The translations under genes were made by a program, and so were the position numbers. This document shows, in pieces, positions 7,910 to 18,612 of a stretch of 64,000 nucleotides of DNA. The notes beneath the pieces were generated by a model that was not told the DNA's origin, made no database searches, and worked only from the letters and a program-made list of their open reading frames with translations. The DNA comes from Paenibacillus sp. 32O-W (GTDB lineage Bacteria; Bacillota; Bacilli; Paenibacillales; NBRC-103111): assembly GCF_007679495.1 (NCBI RefSeq), contig NZ_VEGP01000007.1:62001-126000 (forward strand), read 5' to 3'. Every line of letters begins with the position of its first letter. The stretch's first letter is position 1.

Positions 7910-8943
7910 AAACGGGGCAAGCCGTACCCTCCGCCCGAACTAGAACGGCCCGGGGGATAACCGTCATGGTCGTTCTGGCTGTGCTAATTATCGTTTCTTT
8001 CGTCATTAGCATGAATACCGGCTATATTCGCCTGTCTCCATGGGATGTACTCAAGACGCTGGCAGGCTTGGGCACGGAGAAGCAGTCGCTCGTATTGTTC
8101 GATTTCCGGCTGCCTCGCATTGTCCTGTCCATTCTGGTCGGTGCAGGATTGGCCGTGTCGGGCTGCATCCTGCAGGGCGTCTCCCGCAATGCGCTGGCAG
8201 ATCCGGGGATTTTGGGGATCAATGCCGGGGCCGGACTCATGGTCATGCTGTTCATTTATTTCTTTCCGGCAACGACAGCGGCCCCGGTATTCCTGCTGCC
8301 GGTTCTAGCCTTGGTCGGGGCCGGGTTGACGGCCTTGCTGATTTACACGCTTGCTCACCAACGGCATGAAGGCGTCTCGCCGACCAGGCTAGTGCTTACC
8401 GGAATCGCGGTAGCTGCGGGGATTAGCGCGGCCATGATCGTGCTGACGCTTCGTCTCGATCCCGCCAGGTATCAGTTTGTGGCCACTTGGCTGGCCGGCA
8501 GCATCTGGGGAACGAACTGGACATTTGTCCTCGCCCTGCTGCCATGGATAGCTGCGCTTCTCCCATTTGTTTTTAGCAAAGCCCGGGTCATGAACGTATT
8601 GAACCTTGGTGAGCAGGCGGCGACCGGACTTGGCGCCCCGGTGGACAAAGAACGGCTTCAGTTGCTTGCCGCAGCAGTAGGCTTGGCCGGTTCCTCTGTG
8701 GCAGTGAGCGGCGGGATCGGATTTGTCGGCCTGATCGGTCCGCATTTGGCCCGCCGGCTAGTCGGCCCGAAGCACGAGCTGCTGCTGCCGGCTTCGGCTT
8801 TGACCGGAAGCTTGCTGATGATCTTGGCCGATACGATCGGACGCTGGATCTTCCAGCCGGCGGATATTCCGACAGGTATTGTCGTTGCGGTCATCGGTGC
8901 CCCGTATTTTTTGTATTTGCTGGCGAAGGCGAAAGCCGGATAA
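7906..8943 (+). CDS. FecCD-family iron-siderophore ABC permease (subunit 2)
   Basis: A 345-residue partner permease sharing the family pattern: LPRIVLSILVGAGLAVSGCI, GVSRNALADPGILGINAGAG and GGIGFVGLIGPHLARRLVG. It overlaps the first permease by four bases, as expected for subunits made in equal amounts. No ATPase gene follows, since the next gene is a MalT-type regulator. A shared ATPase encoded elsewhere, like YusV in B. subtilis, is therefore inferred. Confidence 0.92.
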   Translation: MKTGQAVPSARTRTARGITVMVVLAVLIIVSFVISMNTGYIRLSPWDVLKTLAGLGTEKQSLVLFDFRLPRIVLSILVGAGLAVSGCILQGVSRNALADPGILGINAGAGLMVMLFIYFFPATTAAPVFLLPVLALVGAGLTALLIYTLAHQRHEGVSPTRLVLTGIAVAAGISAAMIVLTLRLDPARYQFVATWLAGSIWGTNWTFVLALLPWIAALLPFVFSKARVMNVLNLGEQAATGLGAPVDKERLQLLAAAVGLAGSSVAVSGGIGFVGLIGPHLARRLVGPKHELLLPASALTGSLLMILADTIGRWIFQPADIPTGIVVAVIGAPYFLYLLAKAKAG

Positions 8944-9079
8944 GCAGTCCGGAAGCGAGGCCGGATTTGAAGAAACGGCGGTTTTGCAAGATCATCCCAG
9001 GCAGAATATGACCTTATTTGGTAAAATAGAGAAAATGTTCATCCTCATGGATGATTGCCAAAAAGGAAGTGGTCATGTA

Positions 9080-11641
9080 ATGATCATTGCTACCAAATTG
9101 CATATTCCCCGGCCACGAACTGCGCTTATTACGCGTCCTCGTCTCATCCATCGTTTAAAAGAAGGACTGAATCGCGCACTCACGTTGGTCACAGCCCCTG
9201 CAGGATACGGCAAAACCACACTGCTCAGCGAGTGGGCGGAAGTGTTGGAAAGCCCCGTCGCCTGGGTATCGCTGGATATGGGAGATAATGATCGATTGCG
9301 CTTCTGGGCACATACGATTGCGGCGTTGAAACAAGCTTACCCGGCCTTCGACGAACAGGCTGTGCTTCGTCATGCTGCGGAAGACGCATCCGGTTACTCG
9401 CTGATTGCCGCACTCGTTAACGGGCTGCATCGCTTATCGCAGACGATAGTACTTGTGTGGGATGACTTTCACCAAATCGAAGAACCAACGCTGCTGAAGG
9501 GAATCATCTACCTGCTGGAACGACTTCCTTCTCACGTTCATCTCTATATCGCAAGCCGAATTTCACCATCGCTTTCCCTTTCCAGAATCCGGGTGGGAGA
9601 TGGGCTAAATCAATTAGAAGCGAGTGATCTGCGTTTCGATCCGGAAGAGACGAGCGAATTTTTCACAAAATGCTCCGGGGTGGAATTGTCCAGCGTAGAA
9701 ACGGCAGCCGTTCAGGAACGAACGGAAGGGTGGGTAGCCGCCATGCGGCTGGCTGTCTTGTCATTGAACGACAATTTCGATCCAGCCGCGATTATCCGGA
9801 AGATGACGGGAACGGAGCGTGACATTTCGGATTATTTCTTCGAAGAAGTGTTGTCCCGGCAGCCTGAAGCGCTGCAGCAATTTCTGCTTCAGACGTCAAT
9901 CTTGCAGCGGATGAGCGGCGAACTTTGCAAGGCGGTTACCAGAATGACCGAAAGTGCCGCATGGCTGCATTGGTTGGAGCAGGAGAGCCTGTTTATTGTG
10001 TCTTTGGACGAGCAGAGGAATTGGTATAGGTATCATCATTTGTTTCAGCATTTTTTGACAGGGCAGTTGAAAATAAAAGAACCGCAGTTATGGGAGACGC
10101 TTCATATCGCGGCAGGAAGATGGTTAGAGGAAAACGGATATCCTCATGAGGCGGTAGAGCATTATTTGACGGCAGCGAGTTATGAAGATGCGCTTGTTAT
10201 ATTGGAAGCGATGGCGCCGGAGTTGATGATGAACGAATGGACGATGCTCTGCAAGTGGCTAAGCGATATTCCCGATTCGTTGTTGTTTGCCAAGCCGATG
10301 ATGCTGTTGACTAAACTCGCTTCCCAGTATTTAGCCGGGCATACCGAGGCAGCCACGGACGGGTATTGGCGGGCGATCCGCAAGCTGGAAGAGGACGCAG
10401 GCTCCCTTCATGCCGACGAATCCGAGACGCTGCAAGCCGGCCTGGCTTTTCTGGCTGCATTCCGCACGTTTTTGGATCGGGATTTCGAATATGCCGTTCA
10501 ATTCTCCAAGGAATTTGTTGAGAGACACCCTCAAGGTGATTTATTCATCGGCTTTGGCAACGATTCGGACGGTTACCATCCCGTTTGGGACATCTATGTG
10601 TCGGAAGACAGTCTTCGATTGGCCGATCAGGTGCTGACACCTTTATTGTCCATTTGGTCCAAAACACAAAATGTATATTTTGTCGCTCACCTGAGTATAG
10701 ATTTCGGAAAGCTGCAGTACGAAAGGAATCGCCTGGATGAAGCCAGGACGTATATGCAGCGGGCATACGATATCGGAAGATCCAATGACAACCCCAGCCT
10801 TGCTGCGACAGCCTCGCTGTGGCTTGCCCGCATTGCTGCGGTGCAAGGCAACTGGGAAATTGCAAGCTCTATACTTCAGGAGTTGACGGAACATACGGCT
10901 CCGAAGGTCAAGCCCCATTTGTCCAGGAAAATCATATGGTTCCGGGCAATGCAGGGCAGGATGCAAGGGAAAGAGAAGCCGGTGAGGCAATGGCTGCGAA
11001 TGAGCGATCTTCGCTCCGGGGATGAAATTCCGTTATCGATGATCGGGGAATATGACTTGCTGGCCACCCTGTTGGCAGAGCAGGGGAAGACAGAGGAAGC
11101 AGTGGCTTTAACGGAACGGCTCATCCTCATCGCGAGCCAGGCAGGACGGCAAAGCGACAAGATCCGTTTGCTCATTCATAAAAGCCGGTTGCTTTCTTTG
11201 CAGGGCAAGCATGTACAGAGCATGGATGCGTTGGAAGAGGCGCTCGCCTTGGCTTGGCCCGAAGGGTACATACGCACCTTTGTTGATGAAGGGGTACCGA
11301 TCGGGCAATTATTGAGTCGATTTATACATTTGCGTCAAAATCAACATCACCGTCCCGGAAGAAAAGTTCCTTTACCTCACGTGAAACGACTGCTGCGGCT
11401 CATCTCTCCAATCGAAGGAGGGAGGTCGGTTTCCAACGAGGGATACATGCCTTCTATAACCTCCAAAGAACAAAGTGTTCTTCGGCTTATGCAGACCGGG
11501 ATGTCAAACAAGGAAATTGCGAATGAATTAAACGTTTCGTTATCGACCGTTAAAACTCATATTAACAATATCTATGGCAAACTGCAGGTCAATAGCCGTT
11601 TGCAAGCTTTGGAACGTGCCAGAACACTCAAGCTGTTCTGA
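9080..11641 (+). CDS. MalT/LuxR-family ATP-dependent transcriptional regulator
   Basis: An 853-residue STAND-type regulator. Residues 39-46 (APAGYGKT) form the Walker A site of the NTPase domain, and VLVWDDFHQI is the Walker B-like segment. A long helical repeat region of tetratricopeptide type follows. The last 65 residues (LTSKEQSVLRLMQTGMSNKE to RARTLKLF) are a LuxR helix-turn-helix. The frame is open much further upstream into the permease gene, but IIATKLHIPRPR is the usual N-terminus of this family, which points to ATG 9080. It lies 140 bases after the iron permeases and 157 before the RCC1/SLH gene, whose control is a possible but unproven role. Confidence 0.85.
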   Translation: MIIATKLHIPRPRTALITRPRLIHRLKEGLNRALTLVTAPAGYGKTTLLSEWAEVLESPVAWVSLDMGDNDRLRFWAHTIAALKQAYPAFDEQAVLRHAAEDASGYSLIAALVNGLHRLSQTIVLVWDDFHQIEEPTLLKGIIYLLERLPSHVHLYIASRISPSLSLSRIRVGDGLNQLEASDLRFDPEETSEFFTKCSGVELSSVETAAVQERTEGWVAAMRLAVLSLNDNFDPAAIIRKMTGTERDISDYFFEEVLSRQPEALQQFLLQTSILQRMSGELCKAVTRMTESAAWLHWLEQESLFIVSLDEQRNWYRYHHLFQHFLTGQLKIKEPQLWETLHIAAGRWLEENGYPHEAVEHYLTAASYEDALVILEAMAPELMMNEWTMLCKWLSDIPDSLLFAKPMMLLTKLASQYLAGHTEAATDGYWRAIRKLEEDAGSLHADESETLQAGLAFLAAFRTFLDRDFEYAVQFSKEFVERHPQGDLFIGFGNDSDGYHPVWDIYVSEDSLRLADQVLTPLLSIWSKTQNVYFVAHLSIDFGKLQYERNRLDEARTYMQRAYDIGRSNDNPSLAATASLWLARIAAVQGNWEIASSILQELTEHTAPKVKPHLSRKIIWFRAMQGRMQGKEKPVRQWLRMSDLRSGDEIPLSMIGEYDLLATLLAEQGKTEEAVALTERLILIASQAGRQSDKIRLLIHKSRLLSLQGKHVQSMDALEEALALAWPEGYIRTFVDEGVPIGQLLSRFIHLRQNQHHRPGRKVPLPHVKRLLRLISPIEGGRSVSNEGYMPSITSKEQSVLRLMQTGMSNKEIANELNVSLSTVKTHINNIYGKLQVNSRLQALERARTLKLF

Positions 11642-11798
11642 TCCGTTCCTTCTTTTTTTTGCGGGGATTATCTCCACCCCCCTTGCTCCACCCCGGATCG
11701 TTTTATGACAAGAGGGGTTGATCACAACCGGGAGGGAAGTTTGTATAATCTTCTGGATGAAGCCGTTAAGAGCTCAAAGAGAGGAGGGGTTGTAAGAG

Positions 11799-14700
11799 AT
11801 GAATCCACGTGGAAAAAGCATGAAACAATCATACAAATGCAATAGGAGGAGCGGCTTGGCGAGGTTATGCATCTCTTTGCTGCTCATACAGTCGTTTCTG
11901 ATCGCGGTACCTTTTGACAATGTATCCGCTCAAGGGAGCTTTCATCCAGCCCTGAGTGATCGTTGGGGCGGGGGCCAGCAAATCGCGGGAGGGCGGTACC
12001 ATTCCTTAGCCTTAACATCGGATGGGGAAGTGCTCGCTTGGGGATCGAATCAAAGTGGCAGAACTACGGTACCTATTGAAGCGCAGTCCAATATTGTCCA
12101 GGTGAGCGCAGGACAGGATCACTCCCTGGCTCTTACATCTGACGGCAAGGTCATTGCCTGGGGAGGGGGAAGATTTGGCGAAGCTGATGTACCCGAGGAG
12201 GCGAAAAGCGATATCGTAGCGATTGCATCAGGTAACAGCGCCTTCCATTCGTTAGCCCTCACATCGTCGGGGAAAGTCATTGCCTGGGGCAACAATTCTT
12301 ATGGTGTATCGGATGTGCCGGAAGAAGCGGAACGTGGCGTTGTAGCCATAGCGGCGGGGTATAGGCATTCCTTAGCATTAACTTCAGCTGGTGAAGTGGT
12401 TGCATGGGGAGGAGACCCGTACCAATCTGGAGTGTTGGATATCCCCAATGAAGTGCAAGGTCATGCAGTGGCCATTAGCACAGGAAAGCATCATTCTTTG
12501 GCGTTAACTGCTTCGGGCAAGGTGGTTGCTTGGGGGAGCAACGATTATGGACAATCGTCTGTGCCGAAAGAGGCGGAAAGTGGTGTCATCGCCATTGCGG
12601 CAGGGAGAGCGCATTCTCTTGCCTTGAAATCTGATGGTTCGGTCATTGCCTGGGGCATTTCCAACGGTTCGTGGGATGACTACGGACAAACGGTTGTACC
12701 CGAAGCTGCGAAAAACGGTGTGATTGAGATTGAAGCGGGATATGAATATTCCCTCGCCCGAAAAGCGGATGGAACGATCGTTGCTTGGGGGGATAACGGA
12801 TCGAGACAGATCGATGCGCCGGCACGTATCGCTGCGCCCGTGAAAGCAAAAAAACTGGCTGCGGGGGCAGCTCATTCTCTCGCTTTAACATCCGATGGCA
12901 AGGTGTTCGGTTGGGGACTCAATCTCGATAAGCGGCTTGATATCCCTGCAGATTTACAAGCTGTGCAAGCGATTGGCACGGAGTTTTCTTATTCCCTGGC
13001 GTTACAAGCCGATGGTTCGATTGTCGGCTAGGGAGACAATAGGTATTTAGACATTCCAGATGAAGTGCAAGGGCGGACAGTTTCAATTAGCACTAATTTA
13101 TATCACGCGTTAGCGCTTACGTCAAACGGTAAAGTCTTTGATTGGGGTAGGATTTATGGGAATGAGGAAGATAAACGGCTCGAAGTACCAGACGATCTGG
13201 AAGATGCGATCGCCGTTAGCGCAGGACAGAATCACTCCCTAGCGCTAAAGGCAGATGGAAAAGTGGCGATTTGGGGGGATAATATCGATAACCTGTTGGA
13301 TATACCAGGTGATTTGCAGGATGTAAAAGCAATTAGCGCAGGAGGTTATCATTCCTTGGCGCTACAAACGGACGGTACCGTGGTCGCCTGGGGATCTGAT
13401 AAAAATAACCAGCTAGATGTGCCCGAAAATTTACAAAATGTTGTGGCCGTCAGTGCAGGCCTCATGCATTCCGTCGCTTTAAAGTCGGACGGCTCGGTGG
13501 TCGCCTGGGGAGATAACACATTTAACCAACTCGAAGTTCCTTCTAATTTGCGTGACGTTGTAGCGATTTCGGCAGGTAATTATCACACGCTAGCCTTGCA
13601 AGCAGACGGAACAATTGTCGGCTGGGGCCATAATGCCTCCGGTCAACTCGATATTCCAAGAAGCGACCTCGTAACGATGGAACTAAGAGATCAGAGCGGG
13701 GAAGAAGTAGAGCTTCCATTTGATACTGCACAGCAGGAATACACGGTTTTAATTGACAATCATGTTACATCGGTGAACGTGCTTGCGACACTGGAAAACG
13801 CGGAATATGCCGATGTGTATGTGAATGGCGAGCGACAGTCTGATCCGGCAGAAGGAGTCAATATACCAGTAACCGACGAGCAAACGGTCATTAAAGTGGA
13901 AGTATCCCCGTACATGAAACAAAGTAAAACATATACGGTCACTCTGACAAAAGAACCGGAGCCGCCCGAGCAAGTCGTCAAGCCGGTTGCTAGTCCAGTC
14001 GGCGGTGAAGTCTCGCTGGGAACCAAGGTAACATTGAGCACGGCGACCGATGGAGCGACGATCTATTACACGACGGATGGAAGCGATCCGACCCGCAGCA
14101 GCGTCGAGTATACCGCGCCTATCGAAATGACATCTGAGACGACGATCAAAGCGATTGCGGTGAAGGAAGGCATGCTGGACAGCGAGGTAATGGAGGAGCA
14201 TTATACCATCCTGCCCCCAGAGCAAGTTGCGAAGCCAATTGCAAGTCCTGCAGGCAGTACGGTTCCATCAGGCACGAAGGTAACATTGAGCACGGCGACC
14301 GATGGAGCGACGATCTATTACACGACGGATGGAAGCGATCCGACCCGCAGCAGCGTCGAGTATACCGCGCCTATCGAAGTGACATCGGAGATGACGATCA
14401 AAGCGATTGCGGTGAAGGAAGGCATGCTCGACAGCGAGGTAATGGAGGAGTATTATAAGATTACGCCGCTACCTGCACCAGCGAATCTGACCGCTTCGGC
14501 GGGTGATCGTTCTGTTACCTTAAAGTGGGAAGCTGTCACGGGAACAGGTAGCGTGACTTACGCGGTTTATCAAGTGGAAGGCACATCCGCACCTGTCGAT
14601 CCGGCGAACTGGAAGCTCACCCAATCGAATGTTACAGCGAATTCCTTCATCGTCACGGGATTGACGAACGAAATGGCCTATTCGTTTGCCGTTAAAGCTA

Positions 14701-15650
14701 TCTATGCAGAAGGCGTCAGCGACTTCTCCAACAAAGCAACGTCGACGCCAAGGGCGGCAGGAGGCGTTTCCGGCCATTCGGGCATTGTTGTCGGCCCCAT
14801 CTTATCCGGCAACGCTGATCTGGCAGATCTGCAAGTATGGGCCAATGATCAGAAGCTGAAGCTGGACCCATCGTTTGCTTCGGAAACGACAGATTATACA
14901 GCACGGACAGAAGCCAAACGGGTCGAGATTGTGGCGAAACAGGAGCACTTCGGGGCGAAAGTGATGCTGGAGGATAATGTCTTTACGGACAGCATCCGAA
15001 TCGATTTGGAGGAAGGTAATAATACGGTTGTGCTGACGGTACAAGCGATGAACGGGACGAAGAAGAAATATACGTTGACCATTTACCGCGAAACGCCAAA
15101 GCCAACCGAACCGGTCATTAAATTTACGGACATCGCTGGACATTGGGCGGAAGGCTTCATCAAGCATGCCGCGGCTAAAGGCATCGTCTGCGGTTATCCC
15201 GACGGAACGTTCAAACCGGACCATCCGGTCACTCGAGCCGAGTTTACAGTGATGCTGGCTGGCGCATTGAAACTGAAAGGTGAAGATGCCGCGCTTACGT
15301 TCACCGACAACGAACAAATCGGTGAATGGGCAAAACAAGCCGTTGCACAGGCGGTAGAGTCAGGAATTATTGAAGGATACGATGATGGCAGTTTCCGGCC
15401 GAACAACCGCATCAGTCGTGCAGAGATGGCGGCGATGATCGCCCGGGCGCTTAAACTGCAGCTTAACGCTGATGTGTCAACCGGATTTGCCGATAACGAG
15501 ACGATACCGGAATGGGCAAGAGGTGCGGTCGAGGCGATTCGCGAGCTGGGCATTGTCGATGGCCGTGGCGAAAACCGTTTCATGCCGAACGAAACGGCTA
15601 CCCGCGCGGAAGCAACGGTGATGCTGCTTCGGATGTTAGAACACAAATAA
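11799..15650 (+). pseudogene. Giant RCC1-repeat/SLH S-layer surface protein gene interrupted by an amber codon
   Basis: One frame of 1,283 codons is interrupted only by TAG at 13029-13031. The repeats there read IVxWGDN, so TAG replaces a TGG Trp codon. The layout is: signal peptide (MKQSYKCNRRSGLARLCISL onward); about 16 RCC1-like repeats of pattern GxxHSLALTSDGKVxAWG; a cadherin-like beta domain; two nearly identical chitobiase-type beta domains (around 14,000-14,460, EMTSETTIKAIAVKEGMLDS); a fibronectin III domain; a second cadherin-like domain; three SLH domains at the C-terminus (from 15,120) for binding cell-wall polymer. A GTG at 13065 could restart translation, but that product would lack the signal peptide. 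The intact ancestor would be cell-surface; partners and ligands are unknown. Confidence 0.85.
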
Positions 15651-15743
15651 TCGAGTAACAATCGTCGTGTAAAATAGACATTCGATGATATGTTGCATTG
15701 CTCAGACGTTAAAAAATATGTGAACGGATAGTAAGATTGTGAC

Positions 15744-15786
15744 AGGGGCATTTCCGGTTGTAGTGGGGAAATGTCCCTTCTTTTCG
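15744..15786 (+). terminator. Rho-independent terminator
   Basis: AGGGGCATTTCC pairs with GGAAATGTCCCT (one G-T wobble) and is followed by TCTTTTC. It ends transcription from the RCC1/SLH gene. Confidence 0.75.
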
Positions 15787-15909
15787 ATAGAGGACGGTGG
15801 CTCGGATTCGAAAACAGTAACATTGATGACCCGACAATTTTGGGTTTTTCTTTTTGCCCCGGGGTATGCTACGCTCTATTTATCAGCAAACGAGAAGGAG
15901 GAGATGCGC

Positions 15910-17076
15910 TTGAACCGCAAAATTATCTATGATGTAAGGGCCGTATGCGGGAATGAGGTGCTATGGCCGGCTAATGTTTGGATTTGTGACGGATTAATAG
16001 AAAAAATCGACACCCGGCGTCTATCTTCGGGGCAGGTACAAAATTACGAGCTTATCGATGGTCAAGGAATGCTGCTCATTCCCGGAATGATTGATGTACA
16101 TATTCATGGAGCCAACGGTTTTGATATGATGGATGGTACGGCACAAAGTGTCCAGGAAGTTTCCCTTGCCTGTGCATCAAGCGGATGCACTTCATTTCTG
16201 GCCACTTCCGTAAGCTCGACGATAGAAGATTTGCTGGGGATGATTCAAAGTGTGAAGCGGGTCATCGGTCATGAGGAAGGAGCCGCGATCGCGGGTATTC
16301 ATTTGGAAGGCCCCTATTTAAACGAGAAACGGAAAGGAATGCAGAATGAAAAATTCCTCCGGCATCCCGATATCGAAGAGATGAGGAGAATTTACCGGGA
16401 AGCGGACGGTTGGATTAAAATGGTGACGATTGCTCCCGAATTACCCGGCGGAATGGAAATGATCTCTTACTTGCGGGAACAAGGGACCATTGTGGCGGCC
16501 GCCCACTCCGATGCTACCTATGAAGAGGCGAAGCTTGCCTTCGCCCGTGGGGCCAGTCACGTGACTCATTGCTTCAACGGCATGCGGCCCATTCATCACC
16601 GGGATCCCGGACTTGTCGCAGCCGCCTTTGAGGAGGAGCATGTGAGCCTGCAAGCTATAGTGGATAATGTCCATCTCCATCCGGCCATCGTTCGATTGAT
16701 GCATCGTGTGAAGGGCGCCGATAACATGGTTTTGATTACGGATGCTCTTCAAGCCATGGGTTTGGGAGACGGAATTTATACTTTCGGAGGGCATCAAGTC
16801 GAAGTAGCCGGCGGGATTGCCCGTTTACAGGACGGAACGTTAGCCTCGAGCACGATTACAATGAATAAAGCATTGCAATTGACGGTCGAGCTCGGAATTT
16901 CCATAACCGATGCGGTTCAGATGGCATCGACGACGCCTGCGAATATATTAGGCTGTCGGCATAAGGGAAGAATCGCTGCCGGCTGCCAGGCCGATCTAGT
17001 ATTGCTCAACGACAGCTTCGACGTGCAGTGGACGATGATCGAAGGAAACTTAATCCCCTCTACCATACGGATTTAA
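15910..17076 (+). CDS. nagA: N-acetylglucosamine-6-phosphate deacetylase
   Basis: A 388-residue amidohydrolase that removes acetate from GlcNAc-6-phosphate in the cytoplasm, feeding cell-wall recycling and chitin breakdown. The metal and catalytic motifs are all visible: HIHG in IDVHIHGANGFDMMDGT, Glu in GIHLEGPYLNEKRKGMQN, His in AAHSDAT, His in THCFNGM and catalytic Asp in LITDALQAMGLGDG. Start: AAGGAGG at 15896-15902 lies only a base or so before ATG 15904 but about 7 bases before TTG 15910, so TTG is preferred. nagB and a PTS gene are not adjacent, so it may be a single-gene unit. Confidence 0.93.
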   Translation: MNRKIIYDVRAVCGNEVLWPANVWICDGLIEKIDTRRLSSGQVQNYELIDGQGMLLIPGMIDVHIHGANGFDMMDGTAQSVQEVSLACASSGCTSFLATSVSSTIEDLLGMIQSVKRVIGHEEGAAIAGIHLEGPYLNEKRKGMQNEKFLRHPDIEEMRRIYREADGWIKMVTIAPELPGGMEMISYLREQGTIVAAAHSDATYEEAKLAFARGASHVTHCFNGMRPIHHRDPGLVAAAFEEEHVSLQAIVDNVHLHPAIVRLMHRVKGADNMVLITDALQAMGLGDGIYTFGGHQVEVAGGIARLQDGTLASSTITMNKALQLTVELGISITDAVQMASTTPANILGCRHKGRIAAGCQADLVLLNDSFDVQWTMIEGNLIPSTIRI

Positions 17077-17141
17077 TGTTTAACGCATGGGAAAGTTTCC
17101 GGCTCGGAATCATCCCAGGATCTGGCCGGGTTAAAGTGATA

Positions 17142-17177
17142 AGCACCTCTCTTCGACGTGATCGGTGGGAGGTGTTA
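17142..17177 (+). terminator. Weak terminator-like hairpin after nagA
   Basis: AGCACCTC pairs with GAGGTGTT (one G-T pair) and is followed by ATTTCATTT, a poor U-tract. It lies 65 bases after the nagA stop. The rest of the 269-base gap before the aquaporin gene shows nothing else I recognise. Confidence 0.4.
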
Positions 17178-17345
17178 TTTCATTTGCTCCTGATATTTAA
17201 TTCAGGTAACGTCTATTTTTCGAAGAGGTATGCAGGAAACAAAATATGGCGGCAGACACCTGTGATTAAACAGCTGTTCATTTTTTGTTTAGTTTGACCT
17301 TGTATTCTATTTCAGGTTCAAGTATACAAGGGAAGGAGGAAAGAA

Positions 17346-18032
17346 ATGTATCCCTCATGGAAAAAATATGCGGCCGAATTCATCGGTACGTTGGTGCTGG
17401 TGCTGATAGGCTGCGGAAGTGCGGCAACAGCCGGGGGCGAGTTAGGCTATCTGGGAATCGCCTTCGCGTTCGGATTGTCCATCGTTGCGATGGCTTATGT
17501 GATCGGCCCCATCTCCGGATGCCATATAAATCCGGCGGTTTCGCTGGCAATGCTCATCCGTCGCAAGATGTCGGGAAAGGAATTCATAGGTTATGTGATA
17601 GCTCAGACAGCCGGGGCCGTAGCGGGTTCGGTGCTGCTGTACGCTATTATTCATTCAACGGGTCTGCCCGTAACTGGTCTGGGACAGAACGGATTCGGTG
17701 AAGGGTACGGAATCGGAATCACCGCGGGCATGGCGTTCATCGTGGAGATCGTATTGACTTTCATCTTCATTTACGTCATATTGGGTGTCACCTCCGATTC
17801 TGCGAATAGTCATGTAGCAGGGCTGGTTATCGGGTTATCGCTGGTGCTCGTTCACATTCTGGGCATAGGCCTTACCGGCACGTCCGTCAATCCGGCAAGA
17901 AGCTTCGGTCCGGCCATTCTATTGGGCGGGGAAGCTCTGGCAGAATTATGGGTATTTATTGTGGCCCCTCTCATCGGTGCGGTGATGGCCGCCATCGTAT
18001 ACCGGCTGTTGAATGTTGGCAAAGAGGCATAG
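17346..18032 (+). CDS. aqpZ: Aquaporin Z-type water channel (MIP family)
   Basis: A 228-residue six-helix channel in the plasma membrane. Both half-helix NPA motifs are present, HINPAVSL and VNPARSFGPA, and the internal repeat typical of MIP proteins is visible. The Arg right after the second NPA is the usual selectivity-filter residue. A His in the fifth helix (VLVHILGIGLTGTSVNP) and the small residues nearby favour water over glycerol. AAGGAGG stands 10 bases before ATG. It is monocistronic, with a strong terminator downstream. Confidence 0.92.
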   Translation: MYPSWKKYAAEFIGTLVLVLIGCGSAATAGGELGYLGIAFAFGLSIVAMAYVIGPISGCHINPAVSLAMLIRRKMSGKEFIGYVIAQTAGAVAGSVLLYAIIHSTGLPVTGLGQNGFGEGYGIGITAGMAFIVEIVLTFIFIYVILGVTSDSANSHVAGLVIGLSLVLVHILGIGLTGTSVNPARSFGPAILLGGEALAELWVFIVAPLIGAVMAAIVYRLLNVGKEA

Positions 18033-18164
18033 CTGCCGCAAATGGGTTCAACCTAGATAGTACTAAAATATCATTACGAATACTTGCGGAATCGGGGAAC
18101 TTGCAGCCTTCCTGAACAGATTGGCACTGCCTGGGAACCGACACCCGTTAATTCTGCAACAAAA

Positions 18165-18200
18165 ACCGCTCGGCACTTCATTGTGCAAGCGGTTTTTTTT
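18165..18200 (+). terminator. Rho-independent terminator after the aquaporin gene
   Basis: ACCGCT...GCAC pairs with GTGC...AGCGGT, one mismatch each side, followed by eight T residues. Confidence 0.88.
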
Positions 18201-18261
18201 GCTAATTAGCCACTTAATAAGCAAGGGCAGGGCAGGAGTCGCAAAATAATGATTAGCACGT

Positions 18262-18303
18262 AAAAAAGCTGCCTATATAACGCAATAACCCGTTATAGGC
18301 AGC
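18262..18303 (-). terminator. Rho-independent terminator of the minus-strand pair
   Basis: On the minus strand GCTGCCTATAACG and CGTTATATAGGCAGC form a long stem (two-base bulge) followed by TTTTTTA. It lies 23 bases past the stop of the DUF2653 gene. Confidence 0.88.
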
Positions 18304-18325
18304 CGTGGTAGTATGAGTGGATTGA

Positions 18326-18607
18326 TTATTCCTCGCGAATAATCGCGAACATTTCGTCTTCGACATCCAGTTCAATCTCGCTGCGGAAAACGCGGCGGTC
18401 GTACTGGGTAAGCATGTACCTCTCGATCGCTTCCTTCATGTTCGCTTCGATCAAATATTGGTTGCGTCCCTCTGCCGTCACTTCGGCGGAGAAGCCCAGC
18501 TCCTCATCCCACATGAGCTGCACCTGCACCTGAGTAGGCTGAATTTGCTTGCGCTCCGCAATGTGAAGGCAGATAGCGTTAATAAGTTCTTGTTCGTTCA
18601 GTATCAT
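18326..18607 (-). CDS. YxcD-like DUF2653 family protein
   Basis: A 93-residue acidic cytosolic protein beginning MILNEQELINAICLHIAERK, with the stretch VQLMWDEELGFSAEV typical of the YxcD/DUF2653 family. Function is unknown in all members I know. It follows the glycine-rich membrane protein gene by 5 bases, so the two form an operon, and this pairing recurs in Bacillales. A strong terminator follows. Confidence 0.8.
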   Translation of the reverse strand: MILNEQELINAICLHIAERKQIQPTQVQVQLMWDEELGFSAEVTAEGRNQYLIEANMKEAIERYMLTQYDRRVFRSEIELDVEDEMFAIIREE

Positions 18608-18612
18608 CTATC

